Shown here: positions 33,900-45,947 of the stretch, one piece after another
Numbering within the stretch: position 1 is the stretch's first letter
Layout: the number at the start of each line of letters is the position of its first letter
DNA from: Austropuccinia psidii
Lineage: Eukaryota; Basidiomycota; Pucciniomycetes; Pucciniales; Sphaerophragmiaceae
Length of the DNA: 64,000 bases
Direction: 5' to 3'
Assembly: GCA_023105745.1 (NCBI GenBank)
Contig: JALGQZ010000015.1
Location: 6,037,499-6,101,498, forward strand
Program-made: the position numbers and the translations under genes
Notes under the pieces: generated by a model
Database searches by the model: none
What the model saw: the letters and a program-made list of their open reading frames with translations, nothing else
What the model was told of the DNA's origin: nothing

Positions 33900-35088
33900 T
33901 GTCACAGGGGCTCTTCTAGGTAAAGAGGGCCTGGAACTCAGTAAACCAGGACTCACTTATGGAGGGCTCAAAGATATGGTAAGCAGGGATACACTTAAGA
34001 GTGTTAAAGATGAATTACTAAAAGAATAAATATAAGAAAACCAGCAACAAGAAATAAGAGTAAGAAATAGAAGAGCCAACCACAAACAAGTCCAAGTCTA
34101 CTGTTTCAACCTGTCAGAATGGAAAGAGAAGGGTTAATAAGGATATGGCCACCCAACTCATACTGTACAGGCAAAGAGAGAAAATGCAAAGACTAACTTA
34201 AAATTAAATAATTATAATACCCAAATATAAGGATAAGAATAATTATGAAATAATAAATAAACTAAATTAATTAACTGGGGAAAAGTCCCCAGGGGGGAGA
34301 AAGAGGGGCTGGTATATGTGAGAATCACCAGCCCTGATCCAGAGGAAGAATTTTCATGAGAATAATTGATGATTGAATTGAGTCTGGCCAATACAGGTCC
34401 TGTAAAGCTGTACAGAACATGTACAAGAGGTGTGCTGTATTTGAGTGATCATACAGTTTCATACTGGTGTATTGAAACTGTATTGGGTGAATCCAACCTG
34501 TACAGGTATTGACAGGCTCTATTGATGTACCAAACTGTATGCATGTTTCAGAATGAAGATTGCTGAAACTGAATGCTGATGCAGATACTGGATTTGCCAA
34601 TTTGAGGTGTTTGAGTGGGTGTATGAATGAATACCCTTACCCCTGATGGATGGTTGTTACAGTTCCCTTTGCTGAGTTCTGACAGACAGCATTGTGACAA
34701 TAAACCGGTTACCAACGTCATGGGTTTGATTCCGGTTGGAGACAAGAGGAGGTCTCAATCAAACAACCAGAATTGGCGTACAAGGGTTCTGCCCCTTGGG
34801 GGTTCCTTGTAGGCTCCTGTTGTGACGAATGTAACTCCATGAGGGTGACATGGGTAATACCATCAGTTACATGCACTTCAGGAAGCAGTGCCCTAAACCC
34901 GGGGGTACTGTCACATGGTGGAATGTGATCTACAGCTTGCCAGTATTAATCGGTCTTTCAACCGGTTTAATAGCCTTTTCGGCAAGAGTTCCCTTTGCTG
35001 AGGTCTGGCAGACAGCATTGTGACAGTGTTTGAAGATCTTTTGTTAGTAATGCATGGTGATGTCCTGCCTGTCTCCATGGCTATGAAA
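33900..35088 (-). repeat. LTR shared by TE4 (5' LTR) and TE5 (3' LTR)
   Basis: On the plus strand it starts TGTCACAGGGGCTCTTC and ends at CTCCATGGCTATGAAA, matching CTCCATGGCAGTGACA at the end of the TE5 5' LTR. Shared internal blocks with 53169-53889 include GAAGAGGGCCTG, GGATATGGCCACC, GGGGCTGGTATATGTG and the terminal TAGTAATGCATGG. Without the TRIM-like insertion it is about 770 bp, near the 721 bp of the TE5 5' LTR. The left side adjoins the TE4 leader and the right side a TE5-type purine tract (plus strand ATCCCCCTCTTGAAA). Confidence 0.8.
34612..35025 (+). mobile_element. TRIM-like 414-bp element inside the TE4/TE5 LTR
   Basis: GTGTT flanks it (34607-34611 and 35026-35030). It starts TGAGTGGG and ends GTGACA. 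Its two ends share a 39-bp direct repeat (34661-34699 and 34987-35025; 2 mismatches), TTCCCTTTGCTGAG to CAGCATTGTGACA. A G-rich tract CCCGGGGGTAC (34898-34908) precedes a second TGTCAC start at 34909. This suggests a left LTR of 88 bp, a 209-bp interior and a right LTR of 117 bp. The interior includes GGTTTGATTCC (34723-34733), one base from the tRNA B-box consensus. No protein is encoded. A tRNA-derived SINE is the alternative. Confidence 0.6.
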
Positions 35089-36980
35089 TTATCCCCCTCT
35101 TGAAAGTGGTGAGCTCTGAGAAACATAGAAGTAAGTGAATCTTAATGAGGTCAATTGAAAACTTTCTTCCCCTCAATTACCCATATTTCATCCCTCATAA
35201 TTCTTCTTCATCAATCATAATTTCAAACTCTTTCATCTTCACAACTTTTAGGTCCTTCTTCTTTGACTTAATTCTGATTCCTCTTCCCTTTCCTGAAATT
35301 TCTCTCCATTTTGTTCTTTTTTTCTTCTATTTTAGTGTTCTTCTTCTTATTTCAGTGTTCTTCACCCAATTTGTTTTGAGTCCTCATGGCTCATGATAAA
35401 TGGTGATTCAGGTTTATGTCCTAAGAACTTACTTTCATGGCATCAAGATTTCTTCATTTTGAGATTGGGCCAAATTGGCCTTTTTCTTGCTTTTGGGCCC
35501 TTGGAGGATGAATTGAAAATTTTCCCCACATTTTGTGTTTTCTGTGTTTTTCGGCTAGTTTGGCCAAAATGTGCAAAATGCACAAATGTTTCATTATGCA
35601 AGATATTGAAGATTTTGATGAATCTGTGATTGAAATGACAGAATTGGCAATTTTGACGGTTTTGAAGAAGTAATAGCCAGAAATGTCTAAATGCACAAAA
35701 ATGCGCAAATTTGCCCAAAGTGCCCAAAAATGAGAAAAATGTACAAATATGTCAACATGAGTGAAATGGAATATTTTGATAAATTTCTAAATGAAATATA
35801 GTTTTGAAGGGTTTGGATGTGAATTAGCCAGGAATGTGCAAAATGAGAAAATTTGCGTAAAGTGTGCAAAAATACACAAAATGCACAGACATGCCAGTAT
35901 GACTGAAATGGTATATTTTGATGAATTTCTGCATGTAATGAAGCTTTTAAGGCTCTTCAAATGATTTTATAGCATTGTGCGCAAAATGCACAAAAATGCA
36001 CAAATGCTTAAAAATGCGCAAATGCTTGAAAATGGCCAATTTGGCCAAGGGAACAGTTTTTTATGACAATTTCTTCAATTTTCTTGTGCTTAACTCCACT
36101 CTTGAATTTCAAATTGCCATAATTGACTTGCCGACTTGGAATTTTCCATGATTTTCTTGGTCTTGGATTTGAATGTTGACTTGGAGATGAGTACAAAGTT
36201 GACTTCCATTTGTGACTCCAATCACTCTGATTCCTCACCTTCTGTCCTTTATGGCCCTGGTTTCTTTGATAACTTGAGGGAGCTTTGAAAAAATTTTGAT
36301 GAGAATTATCTGTAGAGGGTCTTTATCATTACTAGTGTTTGCTCTTTGATTATTAGATAAATAGACTCCCCAAACAAGATATGGCAGTGATGACTCCTGC
36401 TTGTGAAAACAAGAAATAAAAAATAAAATCATAAAAGTAGAAATTACGTGAAAGAAAAAATAAAAAGAAACAATTGAGAGGAAAAAGATTAAAGAAACTT
36501 CTGAGGATTGATCTTCTTGTGGTGAGTTCCTTGATCTGGCCACAATTTTCCTGAAAAGATAAAACCAAACATTCAATGCTCACAGAGTGGCCAAGGTTTT
36601 GTTTTGCAAGAAGTAGAACCCTCAGAGATTTATAGCAGGAGATGTAACTTACTTTCATAACTTCCACTCCTCACCAAGCATCATAAAACAAATGAAAAAA
36701 TTTGCCATAAATGGACTTTGAGCTGAGGAGTGTCTTGAATAATATTGAATGTCATAGTTTTGAATAATAGAATATGAAAGAAAGGGAAAGAATAAAAAGA
36801 AAAGAGTGAATTTGGACATATCTTGATGAAAGGTCAAAATTCAAGGGTATTGATGTTGCAAGTCCTTTTAAACCTCTCAAAAGGAATGGAAAAGTGCTCA
36901 CAAAGTGGCCAAGGTGATTTTTACAAAATATTTGGTAGAATCCCCTCTTAAAGGTGCATGCCAGAAGAGGAACCTATTTT
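35089..36980 (-). other. TE5 3' tail (non-coding)
   Basis: 1.9 kb between chromodomain and LTR. It contains a degenerate tandem repeat at 35579-36010, a pyrimidine-rich plus-strand stretch at 35145-35390, and the first half of a direct duplication (36579-36710). It shows no convincing gene. The TE2 tail at 2702-3110 is the likely equivalent but differs in sequence. Confidence 0.6.
35579..36010. repeat. Degenerate 140-160 bp tandem repeat in the TE5 tail
   Basis: Three units begin TGCACAAATG (35579), TGTACAAATATG (35740) and TGCACAGACATG (35882). Each continues with GAAATGRNATATTTTGATGAATTTCT-like text, then a TTTGAAGR run and GCAAAATGCACA at the end. Periods are 161 and 142 bp, and a fourth, partial start lies near 35998. 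GCAAATGCAC-type motifs also fill the middle of the TE2 LTR. Confidence 0.65.
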
Positions 36981-37020
36981 CATAAACTCCAATCCCCACC
37001 AAGCACCATAAATAAAACTC
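36579..37020. repeat. Direct duplication in the TE5 tail
   Basis: CTCACAGAGTGGCCAAGG at 36579 and CTCACAAAGTGGCCAAGG at 36896 each start a block of about 125 bp that ends in CACCAAGCATCATAAA or CACCAAGCACCATAAA. The blocks share further short matches between these points. The second overlaps the end of the chromodomain region, so the copy at 36579 is the displaced one. Confidence 0.6.
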
Positions 37021-38120
37021 TTGAGGCATTTGTGCAAGGCTTTTCTGGATACAAGGTGTAAAAATGCTTGACAAGGTCTGGGCAGTTCGTAAGGCTGGAA
37101 GCTGGTTCCCAAGTTTTTCTGTCTGGGTCTTCATTGAATCCTTTTCACTCAACTAGATACCATAATGTACCTCTCCTGAGTTTTGAGTTCAGAACCTGAG
37201 CCACTTCCCATTTTTCTTGCTCTTCCACTATTACTGGTGGTGGTGGCAATCGATTTAGATTTGGGCTAGTTGATTTCTTCACTGGTTCTAATAAGGACAC
37301 ATGAAAGACATGGTAAACTGACTTCCATTGTTGAGGCAACTTGAGGTGATATGCATGGCTTCCAATCTTCTTCAGAACTTCAAAGGGTCCCAACAATCTT
37401 TCTGAAAATTTCTTGGTGGGTATTGTTGTCTTGATGTTTGTGGAAGGTAAACATACTTTGTATTCAGGTTGGAAATAAGGTGGAATTGCTCTATTTCTAT
37501 CTGCATACTTCTTAAAACGCTTTTTTGCTGACTCCAATTCTTGATTGACAACTTGCTGTACTGTTTGGAGTTCTGTTGATAACCTTCCAGCATGTGTATC
37601 TTGAAAAATGTGAATTTAGTCAAAACTGGGATTTCTTCCATAAATGGTAAAAACGTGTGACTGTTTTTTTGATGAATGTTCTTAGTTATTATAGGCAAAT
37701 TTGGGCAGACGGATCCACGTGTGCCAGTAATCTTGATGGTAACTTACATATATCCAAAGATACTGTTCTAGAATCTGATTTAACCTCTCTGTCTGTCCAT
37801 CTGTTTCAGGGTGAAAGGCAGTTGAAATATCTCTTAATATCTTCAGCTGCTTACACAATTGAGTCCAATATGATGAAGCATATAATGAACCTCTATCACT
37901 AACAATACGGATTGGAAGACCAAGTTTGGAAAAGACATTACTGATGAAGATTTGGGGTAAGTACAAAGCAGTGATTGTTGAATAAGTTAGAATAAACATT
38001 TCCATCTTTGAGATTCTGTCCACAACTACTAAAATTTAATCAAAGTTGCTATACAGAGGCAATTGAGTGATAAAGTCCATTGATAAAGAATTCCAAGGAC
38101 CAGATGGAATTTTAAGAGGC
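36985..38120 (-). pseudogene. TE5 integrase with chromodomain
   Basis: Asp in [12 protein letters not shown], Asp in [15 protein letters not shown], Glu in [15 protein letters not shown], then the C-terminal domain (RNRAIPPYFQPEYKVCL, LLGPFEVLKKIGSHAYHL, VYHVFHVSLLEP) and a chromodomain: EEQEKWEVAQVLNSKL, WYLVE, a TGA where Trp is expected, KGFNEDPDRKTWEPAS, LVKHFYTLYPEKP. The three catalytic acids are intact. Frameshifts occur near 37680 and 38030. A chromodomain in such elements is known to direct integration to particular chromatin. TE4 has lost this whole C-terminal half. Confidence 0.88.
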
Positions 38121-39400
38121 TTGAGTAATCCAAAATTCTTATGGTGAATGTTCTTGTTTCTTGAACATTGCTGACATGAGGAGACATAGTCCTTGATAAT
38201 CTGATTCATGCAAGCCCAACGAAAATCCTTGTTGATGAGCTTGAGGGTCTTCTCCTGGCCAGGATGGCCTGCCAATGGTTGGTCATGACGCTTTTGAAGG
38301 ATATCCCATTGAAGTTCATAATTGCTTGGGATGACTACTCTATCTTTGAATAATAACAATTTAGCTTGAGCTTCAAGAATATAATCTGAGACTAATTCAC
38401 CTCTTGCTAATTGCTTGATAATTTCCTTATAATCTTTGTCTCTCCATACTGCCTTCTGAATTTGATCAACTAAATCTGACAAAATTTCTACTTTGATTGA
38501 GAAAAATCTTGACTCTTTAATTCCATTTTTCTTGAGAACTTGATGAAAGATTTGAGGATTCACACTGATGAAGTACACCCCCCTCTCTGGGTACACATCC
38601 TCCTGATGAGAAAAAGCATCTGGTGAAGTGGCCAGTCTGCCTCAGCAGTAAGTGATAGAGAAGTGAAATTCAGAAAGAAACTCTGCCCAACAGGCTTGAC
38701 GGTGAGGAAGGACTTTGGAGGAAATAAAATATGGAAGGGAAGAGTGGTGTTTCAAGACTTCAAAAGTATCAGAAAGGCAAAGAAGGAAGGCTCTTCAGTA
38801 CTTGAGATCCCAAGCTATGCCAAGGAGCTCCTTGTCATGAACTTCATAGTTGAGTTCGGCTGGGAGGAGCTTGCAACTATCAAATTCAATGGGGTGCTTT
38901 CCTGATTCATTCACCTGACTCAGTAAAGCAAGCAAAGCATAATCAGAATCATCAGTCTCGACAATAGTTGGTAGAGAAAGATTGAAATGGGATAAGAGAG
39001 GAGCATTGGTGAAAGCTTCTTTGAGTATTTGAAACTGACTAAGAGCTTCCTCATTGAAGATGAAGGGAGAATATTTTCTAAGTAGGGAAGTGAGAGCAGA
39101 TATTTTTTTGGAATAATTTTAAACCAAACAACAATAGAAGCTGGCAAAGCCAAGAAAAGATTGAAGTGCCTTCATGTTCTTTGGCTGAGGCCAATTTAGG
39201 TTTTTCTGAACTTTGGAAGAATCAATCTTGAGGCCTTCACTTTAAACAACATAGCCCAGGTAGTCCACACTTGAGGTGTGGAATGCACACTTGGAGGCTT
39301 TAGCAAACAAATTATTGTCCCACAGTCTTTGGAGGACACAGGACACATGTTTGAGATGTTCCTCCTCACAACTAGAGAAGACCATAATATCATCAAAGTA
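38121..39400 (-). pseudogene. TE5 RT connection, RNase H and integrase zinc finger
   Basis: From 39400: the RT motif VYFDDIMVFSS straddles the boundary. Then come KASKCAFHTSSVDYLGY (where TE4 has its 20-bp deletion), TIVETDDSDYALLALLSQV, NYEVHDKELLGIAWDL, YPERGVYFISVNPQIFHQ and the zinc finger KRHDQPLAGHPG with SSCQQCSRNKN. RNase H is damaged by several stops between 38600 and 39150. The integrase N-terminus from 38596 is open for 186 residues. Confidence 0.82.
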
Positions 39401-40108
39401 GACTAAAACAAAAATATCCTAGAAATCTTAAAAATATCATTAACAACATTCCGGAATGAAGCAGGAGCATTGGTGAAGCCAAATGGAATAACCAAATATT
39501 GGTAAGAACCATATTTAGCTCTAAAGGCAGTTAAGTGCTCATCCCCTTCTTTGATTCTCAAGAGGTTATAAGCACTAAACAAATCTATCTTGTAGAACAT
39601 ATGAGAACTGTTAAAGACAGTAAGGAGCTGATTCATTGGAGGAACACGATACCTGTTCATCTTAGTGGAAGCGTTAAGTTTGTGGTAGTCAACACACAAA
39701 TAAAGTCCACCATCCTTCTTCTTAACAAAAAGGACAGGTGCTCCTGTTGAAGAGAAGCTTGGCCTGATGAAGTCCTTCTCAACATTCTCTGAAATGTAGG
39801 TTTGTAGTGTTTCTGACTCATTCTTTGATAAAGTGTTAATAACACCCACTGAAGGTAGAACACCCTCCAGTTTGATATGATGATTACAGGCGCAGTGTGG
39901 AGGAGGCTTCTCTGCTTTCACCTTGGAGAATACATCCAAAGATTGGTGATAAGCAGGAGGGACTACCTTCAGCAAAGTTTCAATCTCTTCTGGCTCTTCC
40001 TCCCAATCCCACTGCTCCTCCAGGGAGGGATGAAAAGATAAAGGAGGAAGGTCCATATCCCCTTGAAAGAGATAAAGTAAAAATATAGCAGCCTCTTCTC
40101 CAGCATCT
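39401..40108 (-). pseudogene. TE5 reverse transcriptase N-terminal half
   Basis: An open frame of 217 residues from 40056 with EEQWDWEEEPEEIETLL, YISENVEKDFIRPSFSS, APVLFVKKKDGGLYLCVDYH, MFYKIDLFSAYNLLRIKEG and LVIPFGFTNAPASFRNVVN. A TAG just upstream of the YFDD box, and a frameshift, end it. TE4 encodes the same segment with YLDD. Both catalytic Asp residues of YFDD can be read in the adjoining frame. Confidence 0.85.
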
Positions 40109-40720
40109 TTTATCTCTTTGAAAACTTCATCTCTTGATGGAGGTAATTAATGAGAGGAAATGAGGGGACGGATATGGACAGAAGGAGGAAGTGAAGGTGT
40201 CTTAAGTTCACCAACCAGAGCAACACTGTTGACAGAAGTGGCAAAGTAATTACTAGTAGAAGGAGTAATACCACTAGAATTCTTATGACTAGAATCATAG
40301 GTGATAGATCAATTTTTCCAATCAAAAATGGGATTAAAACGGTAAAGAAAATCATATCCCAATATCAGGTCTTCTCCCTTGGGTGAATCTATGATAAAGA
40401 AATCCCATTCAAAGCTTTGGAATGAAGGCAAATCAAAAACCCAGTTGGTATAATGGGTGATGAACAGGGAAGTGGATTCATTAGAATCCAAAATGAAAAG
40501 AGGAATATTTTGAGGGAGCTCCGACATGGTCAATGAGTACTTGAGAACAAAATTCTTTGTAATAAAAGAGTTTGTAGCACCAGAATCAATGAGAATACTA
40601 TAAAAAATATCAGAGAGACAAGATAAGATGAGAAATATCAAAGATTTCTTGAAACTACTATTCAGAGTGCACAATTGTGCTCTTGAAGGAAATAAGTGAG
40701 AACCATTGAACGCATCATGA
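40109..40720 (-). pseudogene. TE5 aspartic protease
   Basis: SILIDSGATNSFITKNFVL carries the DSG active-site motif, and LILGYDFLYRFNPIFDW the second conserved motif. Stops around 40320 interrupt the linker toward the RT. Apart from these it parallels the TE4 protease. Confidence 0.82.
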
Positions 40721-40949
40721 TTCCCACTCAGGCTTTTCCCTGCTTGCCAGGGAAGCCTCTTGATGAAACCTGCCTATTTTCAGGCTTCTTGAAGCATTTT
40801 TCAAATGGGTGCCATCCACCACAATAGTTGCACAAGCCTTCTTTAATCCTCCCCTCGTTTTCAGAACTAATTAATTTGTTGTTCCTATTGAGTAGAGCAG
40901 CATGAGTCTTGTCTTTGGACACTTGATAATTCTGCCCCTTCTTATTCTT
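40721..40949 (-). pseudogene. TE5 gag C-terminus with zinc knuckle
   Basis: LISSENEGRIKEGLCNYCGG then WHPFEKCFKKPENRQ gives an intact knuckle CX2CX3HX4C (CNYCGGWHPFEKC), followed by RGFPGKQGKA. The upstream part of gag continues at 42749 beyond the solo LTR. KKNKKGQN next to the break matches the KKPYH(R/Q)K(T/K)N of gag on the other side. Confidence 0.85.
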
Positions 40950-42748
40950 TTTAAGGTGTGGATATGAAACTTTGATAAAATATCAAGTAATTTTCCTGTC
41001 CTCAAAATTTGTATAAGGTAAAATAATTTAAAAATAGTAAGAAATAGTATTTTAAAAGAGAAAACACCCCAATTTTTACTGTTTTTAACTTTTTAAGTAT
41101 AAAAAAATAATATAATAAAAATTCATTGTTTTACCAACAATAATGATTTATCCAAAAATACTCTACAAGAGATATTTAAGGCTAAAAAAGAAATTTCTTC
41201 AAAAGCAATTTCAATTCGAATTAATTGAGAAAAGAACTGCAAGCAATTAATCAAAGAAAAAATTCTTTAAAAAGATATTTAAAGAGAAAACACACCCAAA
41301 AGTGACCAGAGTGAATTTGGAAACAAAATGAAAAAGTTAACAGTGGTGGAAGATTCTTTAATTCACTTTTGGGGTGGTTCAGGGTTAAAAATGATTATAA
41401 CAATTTTTTCATGGGGTTGAAAGGTTCAAAATATTTAAAAAATGGTGGTTGGAATCTTTTATTGATTGGTTTAACAGTGTTTAAACTAATTATAAAAGGA
41501 AAATATTCGAAAATGAAGAGAAAAGTGGGCCAACAAAGATATTATTTCATAGCCATCAATTTTCTTACTCCAGAAGTAGAATTTACTCTTTTCAGTCGTG
41601 AAAAACAGTCTGACACCAGAAAATCCAATTATGGCATCATTGAACCCTGGTTTAGACCAAAAAAGGGCTGGTTTAAGCCATTTTTTGCTATTTTAGCCAT
41701 TTTAGACCCTTAGATCAGCCATTACTATAGCAATACCTGGTCTAGAGCCTTAAAAACACGTCAGAATGTGTGTAAGAGGCGTATAAATCAGTTAAAGCTG
41801 TTTTTACTAACATTGTTTTAACTTGAGGGTAGTTTTACCCTCTTGGCAGAAGTTAAAACTACCCTGGTTGGTATCAAAACCTCATCATCAATTGAGTCAC
41901 AGACCCTGTGACTCAATTCCAGGCCAAGAGTAATGAATATTTGCGTGGATTTTGACATCCCATGCCAGTCAGCAAGGATTTTGGGGGTCTAGCTCCCCCT
42001 TAGAGCCAGAGTGTCTTTTCCCCCCCAGAATTAATCTTTCCAGTTGTTTTTTTTAATTCCTCATCATGTAATACAATTATAATTTACATATGTAGTTAAA
42101 TTGAGTTTTTAATTACACATCTATAATTATTGATACCTCATATGTAAATTAAAGCTCACTTATGTAATACACGCACACATTTTGACATTTCAATTGAGAA
42201 TACTTCAATTCGTCAAACTTCTAAACTAAACACAACACCTCAATTTTAACACAAAAATTTATTATTAAAACCACATGTGGTGTGAATTGAATTAATGTTT
42301 TGGGGATTTTCATACTTTGTACAAAAAAATACCAAAAACTTAATTTAAGCTTATTTACATTTGAGTTACCAAACTTTCATCCGGAAGCAACCCCACTTTA
42401 TTTTTTATGAGGAATCCAATGGTGTGATAATTTCTCTATGCTTAATGATTGGATAAAAATTTATAATATAATTTATCTAAATTCCTACCAAAAATATTTC
42501 AATTTCATAATTTTATTAAAAATTCATTTTTACTTAATTTTTACAAGTAAAAATGTATTTTCATAATTTTAAGTTTTATTGTAATTTTATTTTTAAATTA
42601 TAATTAAATTTTGATTTTTAAATATAAATTTGTATTGATATTTCAATTTTCATTTTTATAATATAAATCAACTTCTTTTATTTATATTTGTATCTTAATT
42701 TATCATTTGTGGTCTTTTGGGTATATGAAAATACCTCTAAGGCTCACA
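40950..42748 (-). repeat. Solo LTR (1799 bp), TGTAAGG type, near-perfect duplication
   Basis: It starts TTTAAGGTGTGGATATGAAAC (family start TGTAAGG with one change) and ends TACCTCTAAGGCTCACA. TTCTT (40945-40949) and TTCGT (42749-42753) flank it, a 5-bp duplication with one mismatch. It interrupts TE5 gag. An open frame of 114 codons at 41369-41713 on the plus strand has no counterpart in sister LTRs and is not called. Confidence 0.85.
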
Positions 42749-43804
42749 TTCGTCCTGTGATAAGGCTTCTTTGATGATGAACTTTGAGGAGCCTTGGAGG
42801 AGTTGGATCCACTGATTGGAGGCTTCTTCTCTTCATGACTGCCCTGTTCCTTCTGCCTCTCATGGTACCTGTTATCTAACGCCAAAGTGATGTCCATGAG
42901 TTCTTGAAGGCTATCAAAGTTTCCTGGGTGAGAAGCCAATTGGTCCAACAATCTTGATGCCAAGCCTCTTATAGACACATGAATATAAGCCCTTTTGCCC
43001 CAGTCTCCAATTCTTGACATTAAGCTTCTGAGATCTGCTATTTAGAAGGAAACTTGACCACTTTCTTTCATCCTGAGATTGTCTAACTCATGTTCAGCTT
43101 TCCTGACTTCATTGGGATCGCCAAACAGAGTGAATAACTGAGTTTCAAATAACTGCTAGTTATTGAGGAGATAAGAAGGGTCTTCATTGGAGATATTTGG
43201 AGGTAAGGTTCAATACATTTTCCAGCTCTACCAGTGAGAAAGGAAGTTCAGTACAAAACCTTCTTCCTGTAAGGGAAGAAGTTTGCTGGGTAATTATGGA
43301 AAATTAATGTAAAAGATCAAATAAATACTCTCAATTCATAAGCTTTAGTACCATCAAAGGAATCAGGTGCCTTCATTGATGCAGACTTGAATTCTGGGGC
43401 TTTTAAAGTGTCCCTTGGGGAAAATACTTGAGTTAGTTGCCCCATGAATTGAGTCATCTGCTCCTTCATTTTGAGAAAATTTGGTTCAGCTTGAGAGACA
43501 AGAGGCTGATTATAATGGGCTAGATTTGGAGCTTCAGAAGCCTCAGGGACACCTGCTAATTCAGTTTCTTCAGAATCCTCCTCTTCCACAGACTCCTTTC
43601 CCTCTTCATCTTCAGCTTCCCCTGGTCTGCTTCTACGACCTTTACAAATGCTTGGGTAGCCACCCAAGAAGCCAGGGAATGATCTTTATCTTCTTGACTT
43701 CACACATCCTGTTCTGGGGGGGCTTCTCCTTCCATTTGTGGTCCTCTGTCCAAATTTGCACTCAGTTGATGAACTGATGGTGTGCAGTCAAGAGGAGCCC
43801 TTTC
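42749..43804 (-). pseudogene. TE5 gag, central part
   Basis: The minus strand carries LRAQLDRGP-type text near 43760, an acidic low-complexity stretch (EDEEGKESVEEEDSEETE), MTQFMGQLTQVFSPRD, SFDGTKAYELRVFI, then after frameshifts MSRIGDWGKRAYIHVSIRGL and LDQLASHPGNFDSLQELMD. This matches TE4 gag throughout. Its N-terminal 26 codons lie 8.5 kb away at 52307-52383, beyond TE6. Confidence 0.85.
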
Positions 43805-45885
43805 TATAGTGTTTGTCTATGAAAATATTAATAATAGAAACAATATGAAGAGTACTAGGAATGTCCTCAAGAGAAAAATATAATATAATAACATACTATA
43901 ACCACAAATGAATAGAATTATTAAACATAATTATATATAAAAATAAATTTAATTATTATTATATAAAATAATAATAATAAAATATAATATTTATAATAAA
44001 TTATAATTATTCAGTTTTTGTTATAGTCACTGACAGTTATAACAATAAGAAGTGTAAATCTCTTAATGAGACAATTACATGTGGAAAATATAAATATTTA
44101 ACCACTTATAAAGAATATATAGGTATTATTTATAAAAGAATTATATCTAACACTGTGCAAAAATAATTCTTATAGAAAAATTCTATATAAAAAACTAATA
44201 GTAGATTAAAAAGATTTATAATCTTGGAAAAAACTTACTTCTAATATAAATTTAACAGAACAAGTCAAATACAACAGTTATTATATTAAATAATTGTTAT
44301 AATTTGAGAACACACCAAAAATGATTATTTTAAATGCTAAAAAAACCTTTTATGATAAAAAATATGATTAAAGAGTTTTTGAGAGGAATTTGTGGATTTT
44401 AAAAAATATTTTAAAGACATCAATTTTATAAAATAAAATATATTATAGGTGATTACAACAATAATCTTATTTCTATGATTTCAATTCTTTAATTTAAGAC
44501 TTATGAAGAACAAAATACTTAAGAAATATTTTAATAACAAGATTTATATATAATAGAACTTTACCTGTTTGAGTGTCTAATATGATTGGATTGATAATTG
44601 ATGATGGACAAAAACAGTGATGAAAAGACAATTTTTATGTCTACAGAGCAGCTCTCATGATTCATAATGGATATAGAGGGCGTGCTCAGGTAAAAACTGA
44701 AAAACCATGCTTAAAAAGAAGGTTCTTAACTTAAGGTAACTAATTTAATATAAAATAAGTTTACTTATGCCAAAGTTCATCACATGAATAAATTAAAAAT
44801 ATAGTTTCAAGCAGAAATCTCTCAAACTCAATTTTCAATTGATTTTTACAGATATATTAATTTTCTTTAAGTATAATCAAAAGAGTAAATTTCCAGGCTA
44901 ATTACCCAGAAAATCTGTTTATAAAAGATACTTAAAATTTCATTTGTATATAAATAATATTAAATTTTAACCTGTGTGAAATTTCAAGCCAATTCATTAA
45001 AAATTGTATATTAAATGAAATTTTGAAGTTATTACTATTTTCCCACATTAAATAGCAATACACACTAAACCTTAACTTTTGATAAGGTTTTAATGCTTGT
45101 AACCTTGAAGTTTTAAGCATTTTTAAGCTTTTTAAGCTTAATTAAGTTTTGAAAGTTCTTAAAAACTCAATTTCAAGCCTGCATATTGTGATTTAACCTT
45201 TGCCAACTTGAAATTCCTGTCCAAATTGGGATAAAACCAGCTTAAAATTCAACTCTTAAAGTTTAAAAAAGGTTGAAAATCCTCCAATACAGGTGGAAAA
45301 CTTTAATTGAATCCTTGCTGATCCCAAAAGCTGGGTACCCCAGCTCTGTTTGGTCTTTTTCCTTTGTCCCATCTTTTTGCGTGAATTTTGCCCTTTAATT
45401 TATTTAAGCCATACTATGGCCTTAAATGCTTTTAGATTGAGCTCAGGCAGTATTTACATTCTGTTTGGCAAATCCTTATCCAATTCAGTGAATATACACA
45501 ATACCTCAATTTTTACTAAAATTTTCGTAGGTTTGCATAAACCTTATGCAACTTTAAATTTAAGCTTATTTAAGCTTAAATTTAGCGATTTTAAGAAAAT
45601 TTTAGAAAAAGTTAAATTAGTACTGTGAGATTCTTAAATCTTCAAATAACATAAGAAATAATCCTTTTTGGGTATACCACCCTATGGGTGTACCGTAGGT
45701 TATTTTTGGTGTAGAAGCCAAAAATGACATTATATTTATAACTTTTTTTATCAAAAAAAGCTATACTGATTTTTTGTTATTTTTTATTTCAAATTCAATT
45801 GAAAAGTTTGTTTGAGACTAAATCAGCTGTATATAAACTCCTTTGTGGCCTTATGGGTATGTTATACATACCTCACAGGGTCACA
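43805..45885 (-). repeat. 3' LTR of TE6
   Basis: Starts TATAGTGTTTGTCTATGAAAA (decayed TGTAAGG start) and ends CACAGGGTCACA. It aligns with 50245-52306 and with the solo LTR at 11255-13444 in order: AGAGTACTA..GTCCTC, GACAATTACA, CATGATTCATAATGGATA, GGTACCCCAGCTCTGTTTGG, TTATGGGTATG. Confidence 0.88.
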
Positions 45886-45900
45886 TTCCCTACCACCAAA
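45886..45900 (-). promoter_or_regulatory. Polypurine tract of TE6
   Basis: Minus strand GGTGGTAGGGAA directly before the LTR start TGTGACC. Purine-rich and correctly placed. Confidence 0.65.
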
Positions 45901-45947
45901 ATAAATTGTACTAAAATGTTTCTTTTAGTAGTATACCCCCAAGTTAA

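Noticed and set aside
34700..34745. tRNA gene around GGTTTGATTCC
   Set aside because: A T-loop-like box is present, but I could not fold acceptor, D and anticodon arms around it.
36235..36837. Minus-strand hydrophobic frames in the TE5 tail
   Set aside because: AT-rich, low-complexity sequence translated from A/T runs. No counterpart in TE2.
41369..41713. Plus-strand frame of 114 codons in the solo LTR 40950-42748
   Set aside because: Not conserved in the sister LTRs (43805, 50245, 11255) and with no recognisable domain.
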